Source: Chara braunii
Lineage: Eukaryota; Streptophyta; Charophyceae; Charales; Characeae
Assembly (NCBI GenBank): GCA_003427395.1
Contig: BFEA01000398.1
Coordinates: 1,111,417 to 1,168,337, forward strand
Length of the DNA stretch: 56,921 bases
Direction of reading: 5' to 3'
Below are positions 1 to 10,124 of this stretch, piece after piece (position 1 is the first letter of the stretch; every line of letters begins with the position of its first letter). The notes under the pieces are model-generated. The model was not told the origin of the DNA. It was given only the letters and a program-made list of their open reading frames with translations, and did not search any database. Position numbers and translations under genes: made by a program.

Positions 1-146
1 GTCGTTTGGGCCTGCCCGTCGGGTCTGGTCCAAAGTGAGGCCTTTACGGCCTGTAGTACCCCCAAGGTCGGGCCTTTAGGCCCTACTGTGTCCCTTTAAC
101 CCTAAGTCGGGTTCGGTAGGACCCGTGTCGCGTCGAAGATGTAATA
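1..146 (-). repeat. 3' LTR of element 1 (partial)
   Basis: Near-identical to 7,933-8,079. On the minus strand it starts at 146 with TATTAC where the other LTR has TGTTAC, and it continues past the left edge of the window. Confidence 0.88.
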
Positions 147-170
147 CACTCCCCCTCTTAAAAGACCGAG
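147..170 (-). other. Polypurine tract of element 1
   Basis: The plus strand reads CACTCCCCCTCTTAAAAG directly beside the 3' LTR. The minus strand is therefore a purine run with AAGAGGGGGAGTG abutting the LTR start, which is the expected plus-strand primer for reverse transcription. Confidence 0.75.
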
Positions 171-640
171 CTACCTGCGAGGGCGAAGTTGTCTGTCCGA
201 TACCGGGGTGGGTCGGGCGGGACGAGCTGCTTCCTTAGCAAGGCGTCACTTCTCATAGTCGGCGAAGATAAGGGGTGCAAAAGTCTGCAAATCTGTAATG
301 GAGATCCACCGAGTGTCATCATGCGCACATTGCTTGAATGTGACTTTGAACTGCATTGGCTTATTGCCATACTTGCGATGCGTGATGACTCGGTCGACTT
401 CCTGATGTCCGTCCATTAGAAGGCGGATCCTGTGATCGACGACCGGGAAACTCGTCGGCGGAAGGTGGCGTGTAGATGGCCAGCTTCGACGCGTGGAAGA
501 CCCGGTGCATTGGAAGGTGCGGAGGAATGTTGACCACAAAGGAAGGACCTGCGGGGTTGTCTCCAACGGCAGAAGTGACTTCCCATGGTCCGAACCATTT
601 CGGAAGGAGTTTGCGCTAAACGTCCTGCTCGAGCGCAAAT
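171..640 (-). pseudogene. Integrase C-terminus and chromodomain-like tail of element 1
   Basis: Split over two minus frames. The C-terminal part, with DGHQEVDRVITHRKYG, FKVTFKQ and TRWISITDL, matches the chromodomain-like tail of Ty3 chromoviruses and the corresponding parts of elements 2, 4 and 5. Such tails are thought to guide integration. The frame changes near 430-470. Confidence 0.6.
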
Positions 641-1299
641 TCCTCGGAGAGGACCCAAACAAGGTCTCCCTCGCGGAAAGAACATGGAAGTCGACGTCGG
701 TTAGCCTGCTGCTGCATGCGGATCTGAGCCTTTTGCATATTCGCGCGGGCTTTGATCAGCAAGTCCCTGTACTTCCGAACGGAAGCGGGAGAGCAAGGGA
801 CGTCTATGTCGGCAGCCTGTGGCAAAAGGAGATCAGCGAAGATCCAAGCTTTCTCTCCACCATGATGTAGCTCGAATTGTGTGATGCAGATCGCCGGGTG
901 CACCGAAGTGTTATAGGCGAACTCGATGTCAGGAAGCCGGTCAACCCAATCTTTCTGGTCGGGACGGATGAGCGTACGCAAGATCATCTGAGCGGTCTGG
1001 TGCGCTCGCTCCGTCTGGCCATCCGTCTGCGGGTGCCGAGCCGAGCTCGGCTTCATTGTCGTACCGGACTCAGCCATGAGGGAAGTCCAAAAAACCGACA
1101 TGAAGCGAGTATCTCGGTCGCTCACTATGTCTTCCGGAACACCCTGGTTGGTAATCCAACCGGTGTGCAAGAGTCGTGTGAGCTCAGGCGCTGCAGCATG
1201 ATACTTGCAAGGAAGGAAGCGAGCATACTTGCTCAAACGGTCAACGACCGTGAGAATACCGTCATGGCCGTGGCGATCGCGGGGGAACGGGCCTGTCAC
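616..1299 (-). CDS. Integrase core of element 1
   Basis: A 227-codon segment of an rve-type integrase: GILTVVDRLSKYARF, the second-Asp motif DIVSDRDTRF and the Glu motif HPQTDGQTERAHQ, then the post-catalytic FAYNTSVHPA and the start of the GDLVWV segment. The first catalytic Asp region is damaged at the 5' end, where the frame is broken from the zinc-finger part (1,300-1,383). Closely similar to the integrase of element 5. Confidence 0.85.
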   Translation of the reverse strand: MTGPFPRDRHGHDGILTVVDRLSKYARFLPCKYHAAAPELTRLLHTGWITNQGVPEDIVSDRDTRFMSVFWTSLMAESGTTMKPSSARHPQTDGQTERAHQTAQMILRTLIRPDQKDWVDRLPDIEFAYNTSVHPAICITQFELHHGGEKAWIFADLLLPQAADIDVPCSPASVRKYRDLLIKARANMQKAQIRMQQQANRRRLPCSFREGDLVWVLSEEFALEQDV

Positions 1300-1382
1300 G
1301 TCCTTAGCAATGGAGAGGCGCGGTGCCCGAGCAACGGTTTCAGTTCGCCGAAGTGGACTCGAGATCGACCCTTGTTACGGTG

Positions 1383-3797
1383 TCAAACTGCACATGACTC
1401 AATGTACCTCGTGACGTCATGAAGGACGTCGGGCCAGTGAAAACGCTGGCGGAGGCGTGCTAATGTGTGGTTCACGCCAAGGTGTGCCGAAAGTCGTGCG
1501 TCGTGGAATTCGCCGAGAAGACGAGTCNGTAANATGCGATCTTGGGGNACAACTAACAAGTCCTTTCCTCTCGTGTGAAGGAGAAGGAACCCGTCGGAAA
1601 TCCGATAGTGGCTAGCCGATGGGTGATCCGATGAAAGCTCCGCATAAAGCGTCGAGTAAGTCGGATCGGACTTGTAGCCTTTGACGAAATGCGGCTGCAG
1701 ATCGTCATCGAGGTCGAATGTTGTGGTCACAATGGCACAAAAATCAGGGCCGCCGTGAGAGGGCGTCCGCAGCTCGATTGGCGGGACCGGGAATGTGGCA
1801 CGGGTCAAAGTCGAACTGGGTCGACCGATCGTGCTAGTGACCGTATCCTGCGTTTTGTAAAAGGTCAACGGATTGTTGTCCGTATTCCATTTAAAACGCC
1901 GACGGCCGAGAAGAAAGTGGCGCCACCGTTTGAGAATGGTGACGAACGCGAGTAGCTCTTTCTTCCAAGCGTCGTCGAGAGTGTTGACGAGAGGCACCTT
2001 TTGGGAGAAATACTCGATCGGGTGCCAACTGTCTTCGTGACATTGTTCCAACACCGCACCAATACCGTATCCCGAAGCGTGCGTAGTCACTTGGGTGGGA
2101 AGGGTGGGGTCATATATACGGAGGGCAGGTGCGGCTTGCATCGCTGCCTTCAACGTAGTGAACGCGCCACGGGCTGCGTCGTTGAACTCGAAGGGCACCT
2201 TCGGGGACTGAAGTCTCGACAAAGGAGCGGCCACTTTTGAGTATGAATCGACGAATCGCTGATAATATCCAGCCAAACCCATGAAAGAGCGTACACCCGT
2301 CGTGCAACGGGGTTCCGGCCAATCCACGATGGCTTGGATCTTGTCCGCTAAGGGACGAATGCCTTTCGGCGTGACAAAATGACCCAAGTACTCAAGGTCC
2401 TGCTTGGCGAACTCGCACTTGTCGAGATTCGCTTTGTACTTGGCTAGTCGCAAACGATCCAGAACAACGGGAAGGTGTATGATGTGCTCGTCCAACGTCC
2501 TACTGTAAACCAAGATGTCATCAAGGTAGATGAGGACGCTGCGATCGAGCAAGTCGCGAAACTCAGTCGTCATCGCTGCTTGGAAAGTTGCGGGGGCATT
2601 GGTGAGGCCAAAGGGCATGACAACCCACTCAAAATGCCCGTACCGCGTCTTGAACGCGGTCTTGTACCGATCTTGAGGCTGGATTTCAATCTGGTGGTAA
2701 CATGACTTCAAGTCCAACTTCGAGAAGTACGTCGCGCCGCCTAACCGCTCAAGAAGATCATCAATCCGAGGGAGAGGGCCGACGTTCTTTACGGTTTGTG
2801 CGTTAAGTTTGCGATAATCGATGCATAACCGTAGATCTTTGTTCTTCTTCCGAACGAAGAGAACAGGGGCACCGTAGGGCGAACAACTAGGGCGAATCCA
2901 GCCCTTGTCGAGGAGGTCATCAAGTTGTGCGCAAAGCACCTCGAGTTCCTCTTCGCTCATGTGGTAGATACATCCACGCGGAGGGACGGCGCCAACCTCG
3001 AGAGTGATCCCGTGACGCGTGGGCCGGTCCGGAACCGTTCCGGTGGGAGCCTCGAAGACGTCTCTATACTCGTCCAAGAGGTGAGAAATGCGTGGGTCCG
3101 GCGGTGACGCGGCTGGTCCGTCCGACGAGTGGAGAGCATGCAAGAATACAAGGCCCATCTCCTCGACGTCATTTCGAGCAATGGCGTCGCGAATTCTCGC
3201 AACGGAAACCACGTGACAAGCAATCGAAGTGTGAGGGGTCGCGACCGTACATGGGACTAACACTCCGTTCCGATCACGGATGTGAACGGTTCGGTCTTGA
3301 AAGTTCATCGGATGATCGGCGCTACGCAACGAAGACATGCCTAGAATCATGTTGAACTTGGTGTCGAGGATGTCAAAAGACATCGGCTCGCACGCAAGTG
3401 GCGCAAAGTAGACTGGAACGCCGTCGACGCATTGGTCAATCGACTTTTGCGTGCGGCCGTCCGCGAGTGTAACTTGCGTGGGTTGCGTCTTCCTTCGAAC
3501 GCGCGGGCCAAGGCCTGCGCGGGCCATAAAGGCTTGGCTCATAAAGTTGGGAGACGCTCCGCAATCAATCAAGGCACTACAGGTTGCCTTTCGGATTTGA
3601 ATGCGGATATAAAGCAAAGGCGCGTCGGTTTCGGCGTACCTTTGGGTGGCGTACTCGCGGTCAATCTTCGCAAGATAGGAGCCCCGTCGTCCGTCAACGG
3701 AGCAGGTACTGTAGTGTGCAAATAGGAGCGTAAATTTGCCATCAAGGCGTTGCAATGCGGCCTTGGCAAGGTTCCGGTCGAGGGTAGAGGCATCCAA
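1383..3797 (-). CDS. Protease-RT-RNase H of element 1
   Basis: An 804-codon open segment of the pol polyprotein. The retropepsin-like part has ALIDCGASPNFMS, with Asp-Cys-Gly in place of D-S/T-G. RT shows [36 protein letters not shown] and the active-site YLDDILVYS. RNase H shows HASGYGIGAVLEQ, where the usual first catalytic Asp is His. Near the end is the start of the integrase zinc finger (HLGVNHTLARLRQRFHW, then SCAV), where the frame closes. Four uncertain residues come from Ns. The true upstream junction is a frameshift near 3,797 into the frame of 3,569-4,027. Confidence 0.88.
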   Translation of the reverse strand: MDASTLDRNLAKAALQRLDGKFTLLFAHYSTCSVDGRRGSYLAKIDREYATQRYAETDAPLLYIRIQIRKATCSALIDCGASPNFMSQAFMARAGLGPRVRRKTQPTQVTLADGRTQKSIDQCVDGVPVYFAPLACEPMSFDILDTKFNMILGMSSLRSADHPMNFQDRTVHIRDRNGVLVPCTVATPHTSIACHVVSVARIRDAIARNDVEEMGLVFLHALHSSDGPAASPPDPRISHLLDEYRDVFEAPTGTVPDRPTRHGITLEVGAVPPRGCIYHMSEEELEVLCAQLDDLLDKGWIRPSCSPYGAPVLFVRKKNKDLRLCIDYRKLNAQTVKNVGPLPRIDDLLERLGGATYFSKLDLKSCYHQIEIQPQDRYKTAFKTRYGHFEWVVMPFGLTNAPATFQAAMTTEFRDLLDRSVLIYLDDILVYSRTLDEHIIHLPVVLDRLRLAKYKANLDKCEFAKQDLEYLGHFVTPKGIRPLADKIQAIVDWPEPRCTTGVRSFMGLAGYYQRFVDSYSKVAAPLSRLQSPKVPFEFNDAARGAFTTLKAAMQAAPALRIYDPTLPTQVTTHASGYGIGAVLEQCHEDSWHPIEYFSQKVPLVNTLDDAWKKELLAFVTILKRWRHFLLGRRRFKWNTDNNPLTFYKTQDTVTSTIGRPSSTLTRATFPVPPIELRTPSHGGPDFCAIVTTTFDLDDDLQPHFVKGYKSDPTYSTLYAELSSDHPSASHYRISDGFLLLHTRGKDLLVXPQDRXLXTRLLGEFHDARLSAHLGVNHTLARLRQRFHWPDVLHDVTRYIESCAV

Positions 3798-4027
3798 GCG
3801 AAGTCCTCTCTCGTGAGCGGGTCAAGCTCCTCAAGTCTTGACCACGCCGTCGAGTCCTCGGAAATCAGTGGCGAGCTGACCGGATCACTTGCCGACGATG
3901 TACAGGCTGTGTGCACGTGGCTCGGTTGGTCTAGTGGTGGTACCAGCTGGGCGGCATAATCCTCGTACGTAGCACGAGAATCAGCGACTAACGCATGCTC
4001 CCCGGTAGTGACATCGATTGCTAGCAA
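3798..4027 (-). pseudogene. gag-protease linker of element 1, frameshifted
   Basis: The minus frame starting at 4,027 encodes MLAIDVTTGEHALVADSRA and runs into EELDPLTREDFAW. The following residues continue sensibly only in the frame of the 1,383-3,797 segment. This is the spacer between nucleocapsid and protease, separated from the rest of pol by one frameshift. Confidence 0.6.
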
Positions 4028-4080
4028 GGCAACTGGTTCCGGCGGAGTGAGGAGAGGCGTCGCCCCTCTCCTTGCGTAAC

Positions 4081-5970
4081 TCAGTTTCCGGAGTTAGCTG
4101 GACGGGGTACGCGTGCCTTGCCCTTGTTCGGGCATTGTGCGGTAGTGTGTACGACACTATTGCACCATAGGCAATAACCGTACCGTTGACGTAAGTCAAA
4201 TACTTCCTTGGTTGTCTTGTATGTCGTCCATGGCTGCTGCCCAATTCCCATCGATGCCGTCTCTTGTGTCGCCTTGTTCTTCCGAACTCTCTTGGGACGC
4301 TTCGGCGGGAGCGCTGCTACAATTCCTCCATCACTCGAGGATGCTGCTGCAGCGTGGAGATCGACTGTTTCTTCAAAAATCACAGCATTGTTATGTGCTG
4401 GTCGTTGATAGGTCGGCTTAGCCACATAGTGCGGTTGGGACTGCTTCTCGTTGGCGGTCTTGTCGTCCGTTTGGAAAGACCAGGTTTGCGCGGTCCAGAA
4501 TAGCCTGGAACGAGGTATAGTCGTACTCGTTGCCGAGTGCCGACCGCAATCCTGCGCATGATCGCGAGAAGAACTCGGATCGTTGGTTTGTAAAACTATC
4601 TTCTGCCACTTAATCGTCCAGTCTCCAGTTGGCATATTTCCCTGTGAGCAAGTGTACACCTCGTTCATGGCCGCCTTCACGACGTTGCGGACCATGAATC
4701 GGGTGATCCATAGTTGCTCGAACTCCTTCCACGTAATGTGCGTGTGGAGTTCGGCGATAGTGCATTGCTTGGTAGCCGTCAGGTGATTCATCCATGCCTG
4801 TGCTCCTCCAGTCAGTTGTAGGTAGAGCGCCTTCAACATGTCTTCAGTCGGGACAGTGCGGCAGGATGCTTCCGCGAGGAAACCTTGCCACCATGTCAAA
4901 GCGTCGGTCTTGTTGTAGTCGTCGAACTTGCTGATGGTGAAATGCGGCATCTTGAAACTCTTGGTAGCGGCGTCTGGCCTCGTTTGCAGCTTGGTGATGT
5001 CCGTTTTGATGGCGGCCACCGTGCTACTGATCGTGTCCGGCCCATTGAAAACACTTATGTCGCCGATGAGATTGACGACATGATCGATGCGCCCATTGAG
5101 CTGCTTCGTCATGTCTGTCATGTTTGTCGTGCAGCCTGGCACTGCTTGGGGAGGCCTTGCCTCCAAGGTAGCAATGCGTGCATCCAACTGTTTCAGCTGG
5201 TTGTCCACGACCTTGACAGCTGCTGCAAGCGTCTTCACGTTGTGGTTTAGATCGTGCTGCAGCTGCCGTGCGGACTGGGAATGCAGCTCCCCCATGGTAC
5301 TGTTCCAAATGACGGCGCACATTGTATTGAGTACAATATCTGCCAGGTCTTGCCTCTCCTGTTGCATTGTCGTTGGCTTGCTGCCGGGTACGGGGACATA
5401 ACGCATCCCGTTGAGTACCGTTGTCCATTGTGCTTGATTAGCACTTACAAGTTCAGCACTGTCGGCGTTGAGCTGGTCGATCGCCAACTGGTCTGCCTCG
5501 GCTTGACGTCGGGTTTGTGCTGCAGCTTCCTCTGCTAGCCGTAGTCTTTCGGCTGCGGCAGCCTCTTGCTGTTCCTTGACACGGGTGAGTGCGACTGTAT
5601 AGTCCTGCATTCTCTGAATGAAGTCCGGGAGGGGCTCATTCGACCCTGGCACCGGACAGACCGGTAAGGGTTCGGCATTACTAGCTGTCGAACCCTCGGA
5701 TAATGATCTGTTGTGTGGCGTGTTCGCCATCTGAGTACTGGTCTGTGGCGGTTGTTGAAGTGGAGGTTGCTGTTGCTGTTGGCGATCGGCGATCCGCTTG
5801 CTGCGTCGTGGCTGCTGTTCGGAGGCTGGCCCTGCTGGCATCAGGAACTGTTGCTGAAGGCTGGCTCGTCCGAAGGATCGCAGAACAGTGTGAGGGAGAG
5901 GGTGGGCACAGGGATAGAACAGATCAAGCAATAAACATATAGTCCCTATCCTAAGGATGGACTTAGACAC
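4081..5970 (-). CDS. gag of element 1 (capsid/nucleocapsid)
   Basis: Open for 629 codons. The first roughly 45 codons overlap the presumed splice acceptor, so translation more likely starts at the methionine before PAGPASEQQPRRSKRIA. After a Gln-rich stretch comes a coiled coil (about residues 110-165), then a gag core with the tryptophan-rich segment DALTWWQGFLAEA. A zinc knuckle, CLWCNSVVHTTAQC (CX2CX4HX4C), lies near the C-terminus. Between about 4,440 and 4,600 the open frame looks wrong: the neighbouring minus frame reads FFSRSCAGLRSALGNEYDY, typical of gag. Two compensating frameshifts have therefore replaced about 50 residues without closing the frame. Confidence 0.8.
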   Translation of the reverse strand: MSKSILRIGTICLLLDLFYPCAHPLPHTVLRSFGRASLQQQFLMPAGPASEQQPRRSKRIADRQQQQQPPLQQPPQTSTQMANTPHNRSLSEGSTASNAEPLPVCPVPGSNEPLPDFIQRMQDYTVALTRVKEQQEAAAAERLRLAEEAAAQTRRQAEADQLAIDQLNADSAELVSANQAQWTTVLNGMRYVPVPGSKPTTMQQERQDLADIVLNTMCAVIWNSTMGELHSQSARQLQHDLNHNVKTLAAAVKVVDNQLKQLDARIATLEARPPQAVPGCTTNMTDMTKQLNGRIDHVVNLIGDISVFNGPDTISSTVAAIKTDITKLQTRPDAATKSFKMPHFTISKFDDYNKTDALTWWQGFLAEASCRTVPTEDMLKALYLQLTGGAQAWMNHLTATKQCTIAELHTHITWKEFEQLWITRFMVRNVVKAAMNEVYTCSQGNMPTGDWTIKWQKIVLQTNDPSSSRDHAQDCGRHSATSTTIPRSRLFWTAQTWSFQTDDKTANEKQSQPHYVAKPTYQRPAHNNAVIFEETVDLHAAAASSSDGGIVAALPPKRPKRVRKNKATQETASMGIGQQPWTTYKTTKEVFDLRQRYGYCLWCNSVVHTTAQCPNKGKARVPRPANSGN

Positions 5971-6904
5971 CTAATCAAGTAGAAAAATAAATTTTCCAGT
6001 AAACAACTCGAAAATTCGTAATAAGAAAAATAATAACGAATTATTTAATCAATAAAGATTAATAGCGAAATAATAATTCTTAATAATAATCAATAAACAA
6101 TATTTGCAATAATGATAATGAGCGAATTTGAATTGTATCAAGATTAGGTATCCGTTGAGATCATCTTTGAGTCCGGGAGTTCACCGTTTATTAGTGAACT
6201 ACCCGGAAGTTGCAATGCTGAGGGTCAGATTCGGATTAGTTTGCCCAAAAAAATTTCGAAAAAAATCAGGAGAAAAAAAAAAAACTCGAATTTTCAAAAA
6301 ACGTGAATTTTTGGGAATTTCCACCGTCAAAATCCGATTTTTAAAGTCCTAAGTCCGTTTTCGGAATTTCTCAAACAAGGGAAAGAAAAACAAATTCGCG
6401 AAAATTTCGGTCCCAACCCTAATTTTTCGCAATTCGGCGGAATTTTCGGATTTACGGTCCCAAAACGTTCGAATTCCCCAAGTTGATTGAAAACCAAAAA
6501 AAAATTCTAACCCTAATTTCCAATACTGAAGGAAAACGGAAATACGAAAAGAAAAACGAAATGTAGGATTTACAACAGAATGCCGAAATTAAAAACGGAA
6601 TGCTGAATGGAAATCAGAGTGCCGAATTTCAACAGGATACTGATTCAACCCTAATAACGTTTTAAAATCAGAAATCCGAATCTAACAAATTATCGGATTA
6701 GTATCAATTAATCGGAACCCAAATAAACAGCATACCGGAAAAAACAGAAATCCGAATTATAAGTCCGAATATCGAATTGAAACGGCAATGCCGAAATAAA
6801 TAGAATACCGAAAAAAGAAAAAAATTTGCAACTTTGAACTCGACAGTAATTCAGAGCTGATTTGGACGATTGAAAACACAGTCTACTTCCTAATCATACT
6901 TACC
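5860..6904 (-). other. AT-rich leader of element 1, probable intron
   Basis: Downstream of the primer site the minus strand carries CCAG|GTAAGTAT (break at 6,904/6,903), a perfect match to the 5' splice-site consensus. About 900 bases of AT-rich sequence without long ORFs follow, full of CCGAAT/CCGAAA words. A pyrimidine-rich stretch and several CAG acceptor candidates lie about 5,840-5,890, immediately before the plausible gag start. High AT is normal for plant introns. Splicing is inferred, and the acceptor is not pinned down. Confidence 0.5.
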
Positions 6905-6930
6905 TGGTGAGCAGATCCGTGAAATGGTCT

Positions 6931-6942
6931 GCTCCGATACCA
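6931..6942 (-). other. Primer binding site of element 1
   Basis: The minus strand reads TGGTATCGGAGC, four bases inside the LTR end. The usual plant initiator-tRNA-Met primer site is TGGTATCAGAGC, so one base differs. Element 4 carries the identical variant. Confidence 0.8.
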
Positions 6943-6946
6943 AAAC

Positions 6947-8079
6947 TGTTACGTACTTCAATGAGTATGGGCAGAACCAAAGATCAACCAATGTAGGATG
7001 AGCATATATGCAGCGGAAGTCTGATAAACGGACTGACTCACATAGACTGACTCACATAGATATCACTCCACACACATACAATCGTGAGATGGTGGGGTCT
7101 GAGCCATACATGGATGATGCTCAGCCCCGTACACACATGCACAGATGAAGGTGGGAGGAGAGACGAAGGAGGTGGGAGATGTAGGTAGCACCAAATGTCA
7201 CCGAGATAGAAACCAGTAGGTCACTGATATGGTAATCCGAAATGTCATCGAACGAGATCAAAATGTCGAGGACAATAAGTCACCAATGTCGGAGATACAG
7301 AGTCCTAATGTAACCCGTGTCAAATCTGTGATGCAGCCGAGTATCATCCCCAACAATCTCCAAGTCTCGAATCCGGTAAGTACCACAGCCTCTTACCACC
7401 GAAGTCCAACTCTGATCTCTGTCCAACTAGTATAAGTCTCCAGTCTGAAGAAGAGGAAGAAGAAGAAGAAGAAGAAAAAGAAGAAGATGAAGTCTGAAGA
7501 GAAGAAGAAGAAGAAGAAGAAGAAGAAGAAGAAGGGAGCCGAGGAGGAGAGAGAGAGAGAGGGGACTGGCGATGGGAGGGAGGAGAGAACGTCCGACTCC
7601 CGATACCTCAGGCGGCTATGGCCGCCGATCCTGCTCAGTCGCCGCTGTTGCTGCTCTGCTCGCTGCCGCTTCTGCGCTACCGCTGCCGCTGCCGCTCCTC
7701 GTGCTCCTGCGCTAAGTATAGCGCCAGCGCTGTCGCGCCGTATCATACCGCACCGTTAGAGTGTCGGTGGGTCGATGGCCTAAATGAGGCCGGACCGGTA
7801 CTTTTGTACCGGTGGGGCAGAGGCCGGCCTCAATGCTGCGAGGCCTGGCCGTGCCCTGAACTGTCAAGATGGACGGTTCAGCCCCAACCGGCGGGCGGNA
7901 GCCTNAAGAGCGCCGCCAGGCCCAAACGGTAATGTCGTTTGGGCCTGCCCGTCGGGTCNGGTCCAANGTNAGGCCTTTACGGCCTGTAGTACCCCCAAGG
8001 TCGGGCCTTTAGGCCCTACTGTGTCCCTCTAACCCTAAGTCGGGTCCGGTAGGACCTGTGTGGCGTCGAAGATGTAACA
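6947..8079 (-). repeat. 5' LTR of element 1
   Basis: On the minus strand it begins TGTTACATC at 8,079 and ends GTAACA at 6,947, so the ends form a perfect 6-bp inverted repeat of the TG...CA class. It is 1,133 bp long. It contains a GAA/GA microsatellite (about 7,447-7,575) and a block of short GC-rich palindromes with recurring AGGCC words (7,780-8,060). The outer part is duplicated at 1-146 as the 3' LTR. Confidence 0.88.
7447..7575. repeat. GAA/GA microsatellite in the element 1 LTR
   Basis: GAA repeated with interruptions, passing into GA. Confidence 0.9.
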
Positions 8080-8520
8080 TTGCCTCTTCTGTTCAGCCTC
8101 ATAGGCGCGCACAACTGAAATTGCAGACTTGAGAAGTTCCTTCCTTATGAACCACTGGTCCTCTGTGTGAGGTTGGAAAAGGAACTTCACAAAATACTCA
8201 CTATTGGGGCCTGTGCCCCACTGGTCTTCGATGCTCTGAACCTCGTATGCCTTTCGAGGGATTGGAGGTCCAAACTACAGAGGTCTATCAGGGAATGCAT
8301 CAGCAGAAGTGAAAGGCATCAGCAGAAGTGAAAGGCAGCAGTTTTGAGGCATGGAAGACGGGATAGGTCTTGATATGAGGGGGTACAGCAAGCACATAGG
8401 AAGGTCCAAATGGATCTGCCCCCACTGTATCAAGCACCTGCCATGGGCCATGTAAACAGGCAACAACTTCCTTGAAATATCATGCTCGTCAGCTAGTTCA
8501 TATCTTTTCACCCAGACCCA
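8080..8520 (-). pseudogene. Integrase C-terminal domain and chromodomain of element 2
   Basis: On the minus strand, WVKRYELADEHDISRKLLP is the C-terminal SH3-like part. After a frameshift comes a chromodomain with KAYEVQSIEDQWG, YFVKFLFQ and DQWFIRKELLKSA. The element 1 junction falls a few codons past its end. Confidence 0.7.
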
Positions 8521-8529
8521 TTGACCTGG

Positions 8530-9598
8530 TCAGATAATAGAGGGAGAGCGATGCTTATTAACCTGTTCGATCATCCTCTTCTGGGCCTTGAACATGTTAG
8601 TTCTAGCTTTCTCTAGGTCTTTCTCATAACTCTTGGTGAACTCTGCAGTGTCAGGAGTTAGTTTAGGCTTAGACTTGTCAATGAGATCATCCAGAGGTTG
8701 TCTGGGGTCTCTTGCAAAGTGCAGCCTGTAGGGTGTAAAGCCTGTAGTGTTGTGAACAAATGTATTATACATCAGTTGCGCCCGCGACAGATGTTTGTCC
8801 CAGTCTTGCTGATCAGGCGTGGTCACAGGACGCAACAACTAAAACAGGACCTGGTTCATCACCTCAGCCTGTCCATTGGCTTTCGGATGTCTCCTAGAGG
8901 TCATGTCCAGTCTAGAATGGAGGTAGTCCTTACAGATGGACTGCCAATCATCGCTGCAAAATCTGGGGTCTCTGTCGCTGACAATGGAGGTTGGGCACCC
9001 ATGGACATTTTCCCACCTCTCACAAAAGAGCTCTCTGACCAGAGGTACTTTGACCTCAACAGGTAAGGGGATAAACTCAGCATACTTAGAGAATCGGTCA
9101 ACGCAAACCATTACATGTCTCATCCCATGTGGCGTGGTCTTGCCCAAGTCTGTGAAGTCAATGGTCATTGACTCACCTGGACCGTCAGGGATAGGTAGGG
9201 GTCCCATAGGAGGCCGCGTGTGGACCTTATTCCTTTGGCACAACTCGCATGTCTCCAAGTAATGCGGGATATCGTCCTTCATTTTAGACCAATAGAAGGG
9301 CAGCATACGTCTTTAAGAACCCAAAGTGCCCGCGAGCATCATGGCTCTGTGAGATCAGATGAGTAATGTTCTCGGGATCATTAGAGATGCACATACGTTC
9401 TTCCCCCTTACTGATTGTGTACAACAAGGTAGAAGTCGGGACATAGCCTGACGCAAAATTTGGGTCAGACTGTAGATTCCTAAGAATGGGGCCAAAGACT
9501 GGATCTTGAGGCAACGCACCAGCAATGGCCTGTCTGGTGGACTCAGCAAAAGAGTAAGTGTCAACAATGGTTGCGAAGGAATCAGGTCTAGGAGACAA
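8530..9598 (-). pseudogene. Integrase zinc finger and catalytic core of element 2
   Basis: Three consecutive minus-strand segments in different frames. The zinc-finger part ends with YLETCELCQRNK. The core has VMVCVDRFSKYAEFIP, the Asp motif SIVSDRDPRF and the Glu motif HPKANGQAEVMNQ. The last segment reads DWDKHLSRAQLMYN. Separated by stops near 8,838 and a frame change near 9,290. Confidence 0.8.
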
Positions 9599-9689
9599 TG
9601 CATTAGCAACCCTGTTATAGCATCCCTTCTTGTGCTTCAGTTCAAAGTTAAACCCGTCAATGAACTGAATATTAACTCACCTTGGGTCT

Positions 9690-10124
9690 TCATCCACTAC
9701 AGGGTGGAGTGTTTAGAATAGATCTTGAAGTGTCTCCCAAATAAGAAATGTTTCCAGTGTTTGAGGGCACAAACGAGAGCATATAGTTCCTTCGCATACA
9801 TAAATGCCTGAATTCTTTGCACCTTATCTTCTTACTCATAAATTCCACCGGTTCCAGGTTGGTCCCATCATCTTGTTGATGTAGTGCACCAACACCATAC
9901 TGATTTGCATCTGTGGTCAACACAAATGGCAAGGTAAGGTCAGGTAGTTTCAACAAAGGTGCTTGGGTAACTGACAAGTGGTGGTCCACCTGAAGGGAAC
10001 ATTCTTGGCTAGCAGATTTGTCATGGGTGTAGCAATAGAGGAAAAGTTCATGATGAACTTCCTGTAGTAAGAGGCTAACCCCATGAAAGATATGATGTCC
10101 CTCACATTCTGTGGTTGTGGTCAT
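9690..10124 (-). pseudogene. RNase H region of element 2
   Basis: The minus frame contains LPFVLTTDANQYGVGALHQQ, the D-A-N/S-x-YG-G motif of Ty3 RNase H with its catalytic Asp kept. It is followed by a degraded stretch corresponding to the E-L and H motifs. Upstream, 10,125-10,376 holds RT thumb sequence in broken frames. Confidence 0.7.

Larger units (their letters stand above)
1..8079 (-). mobile_element. Element 1: Ty3/gypsy LTR retrotransposon, 3' LTR truncated by window edge
   Basis: Reading on the minus strand, the order is 5' LTR (6,947-8,079), tRNA-Met-type primer site, AT-rich leader, gag, protease, RT, RNase H, integrase, chromodomain-like tail, polypurine tract and the first 146 bases of the 3' LTR. 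The two LTRs align from their outer start through the sequence at position 1, which matches about 7,933, with few differences. Gag-pol order with integrase last is diagnostic of Ty3/gypsy. It interrupts element 2 directly after that element's chromodomain, so it is the younger insertion. Ns at 1,528-1,548 and about 7,900-7,971 mark unresolved consensus. Confidence 0.9.

Noticed and set aside
3915-3945. tRNA A-box-like GGTCTAGTGGTGG
   Set aside because: Lies in the gag-protease linker of element 1. No T-arm or acceptor stem at the right distance.
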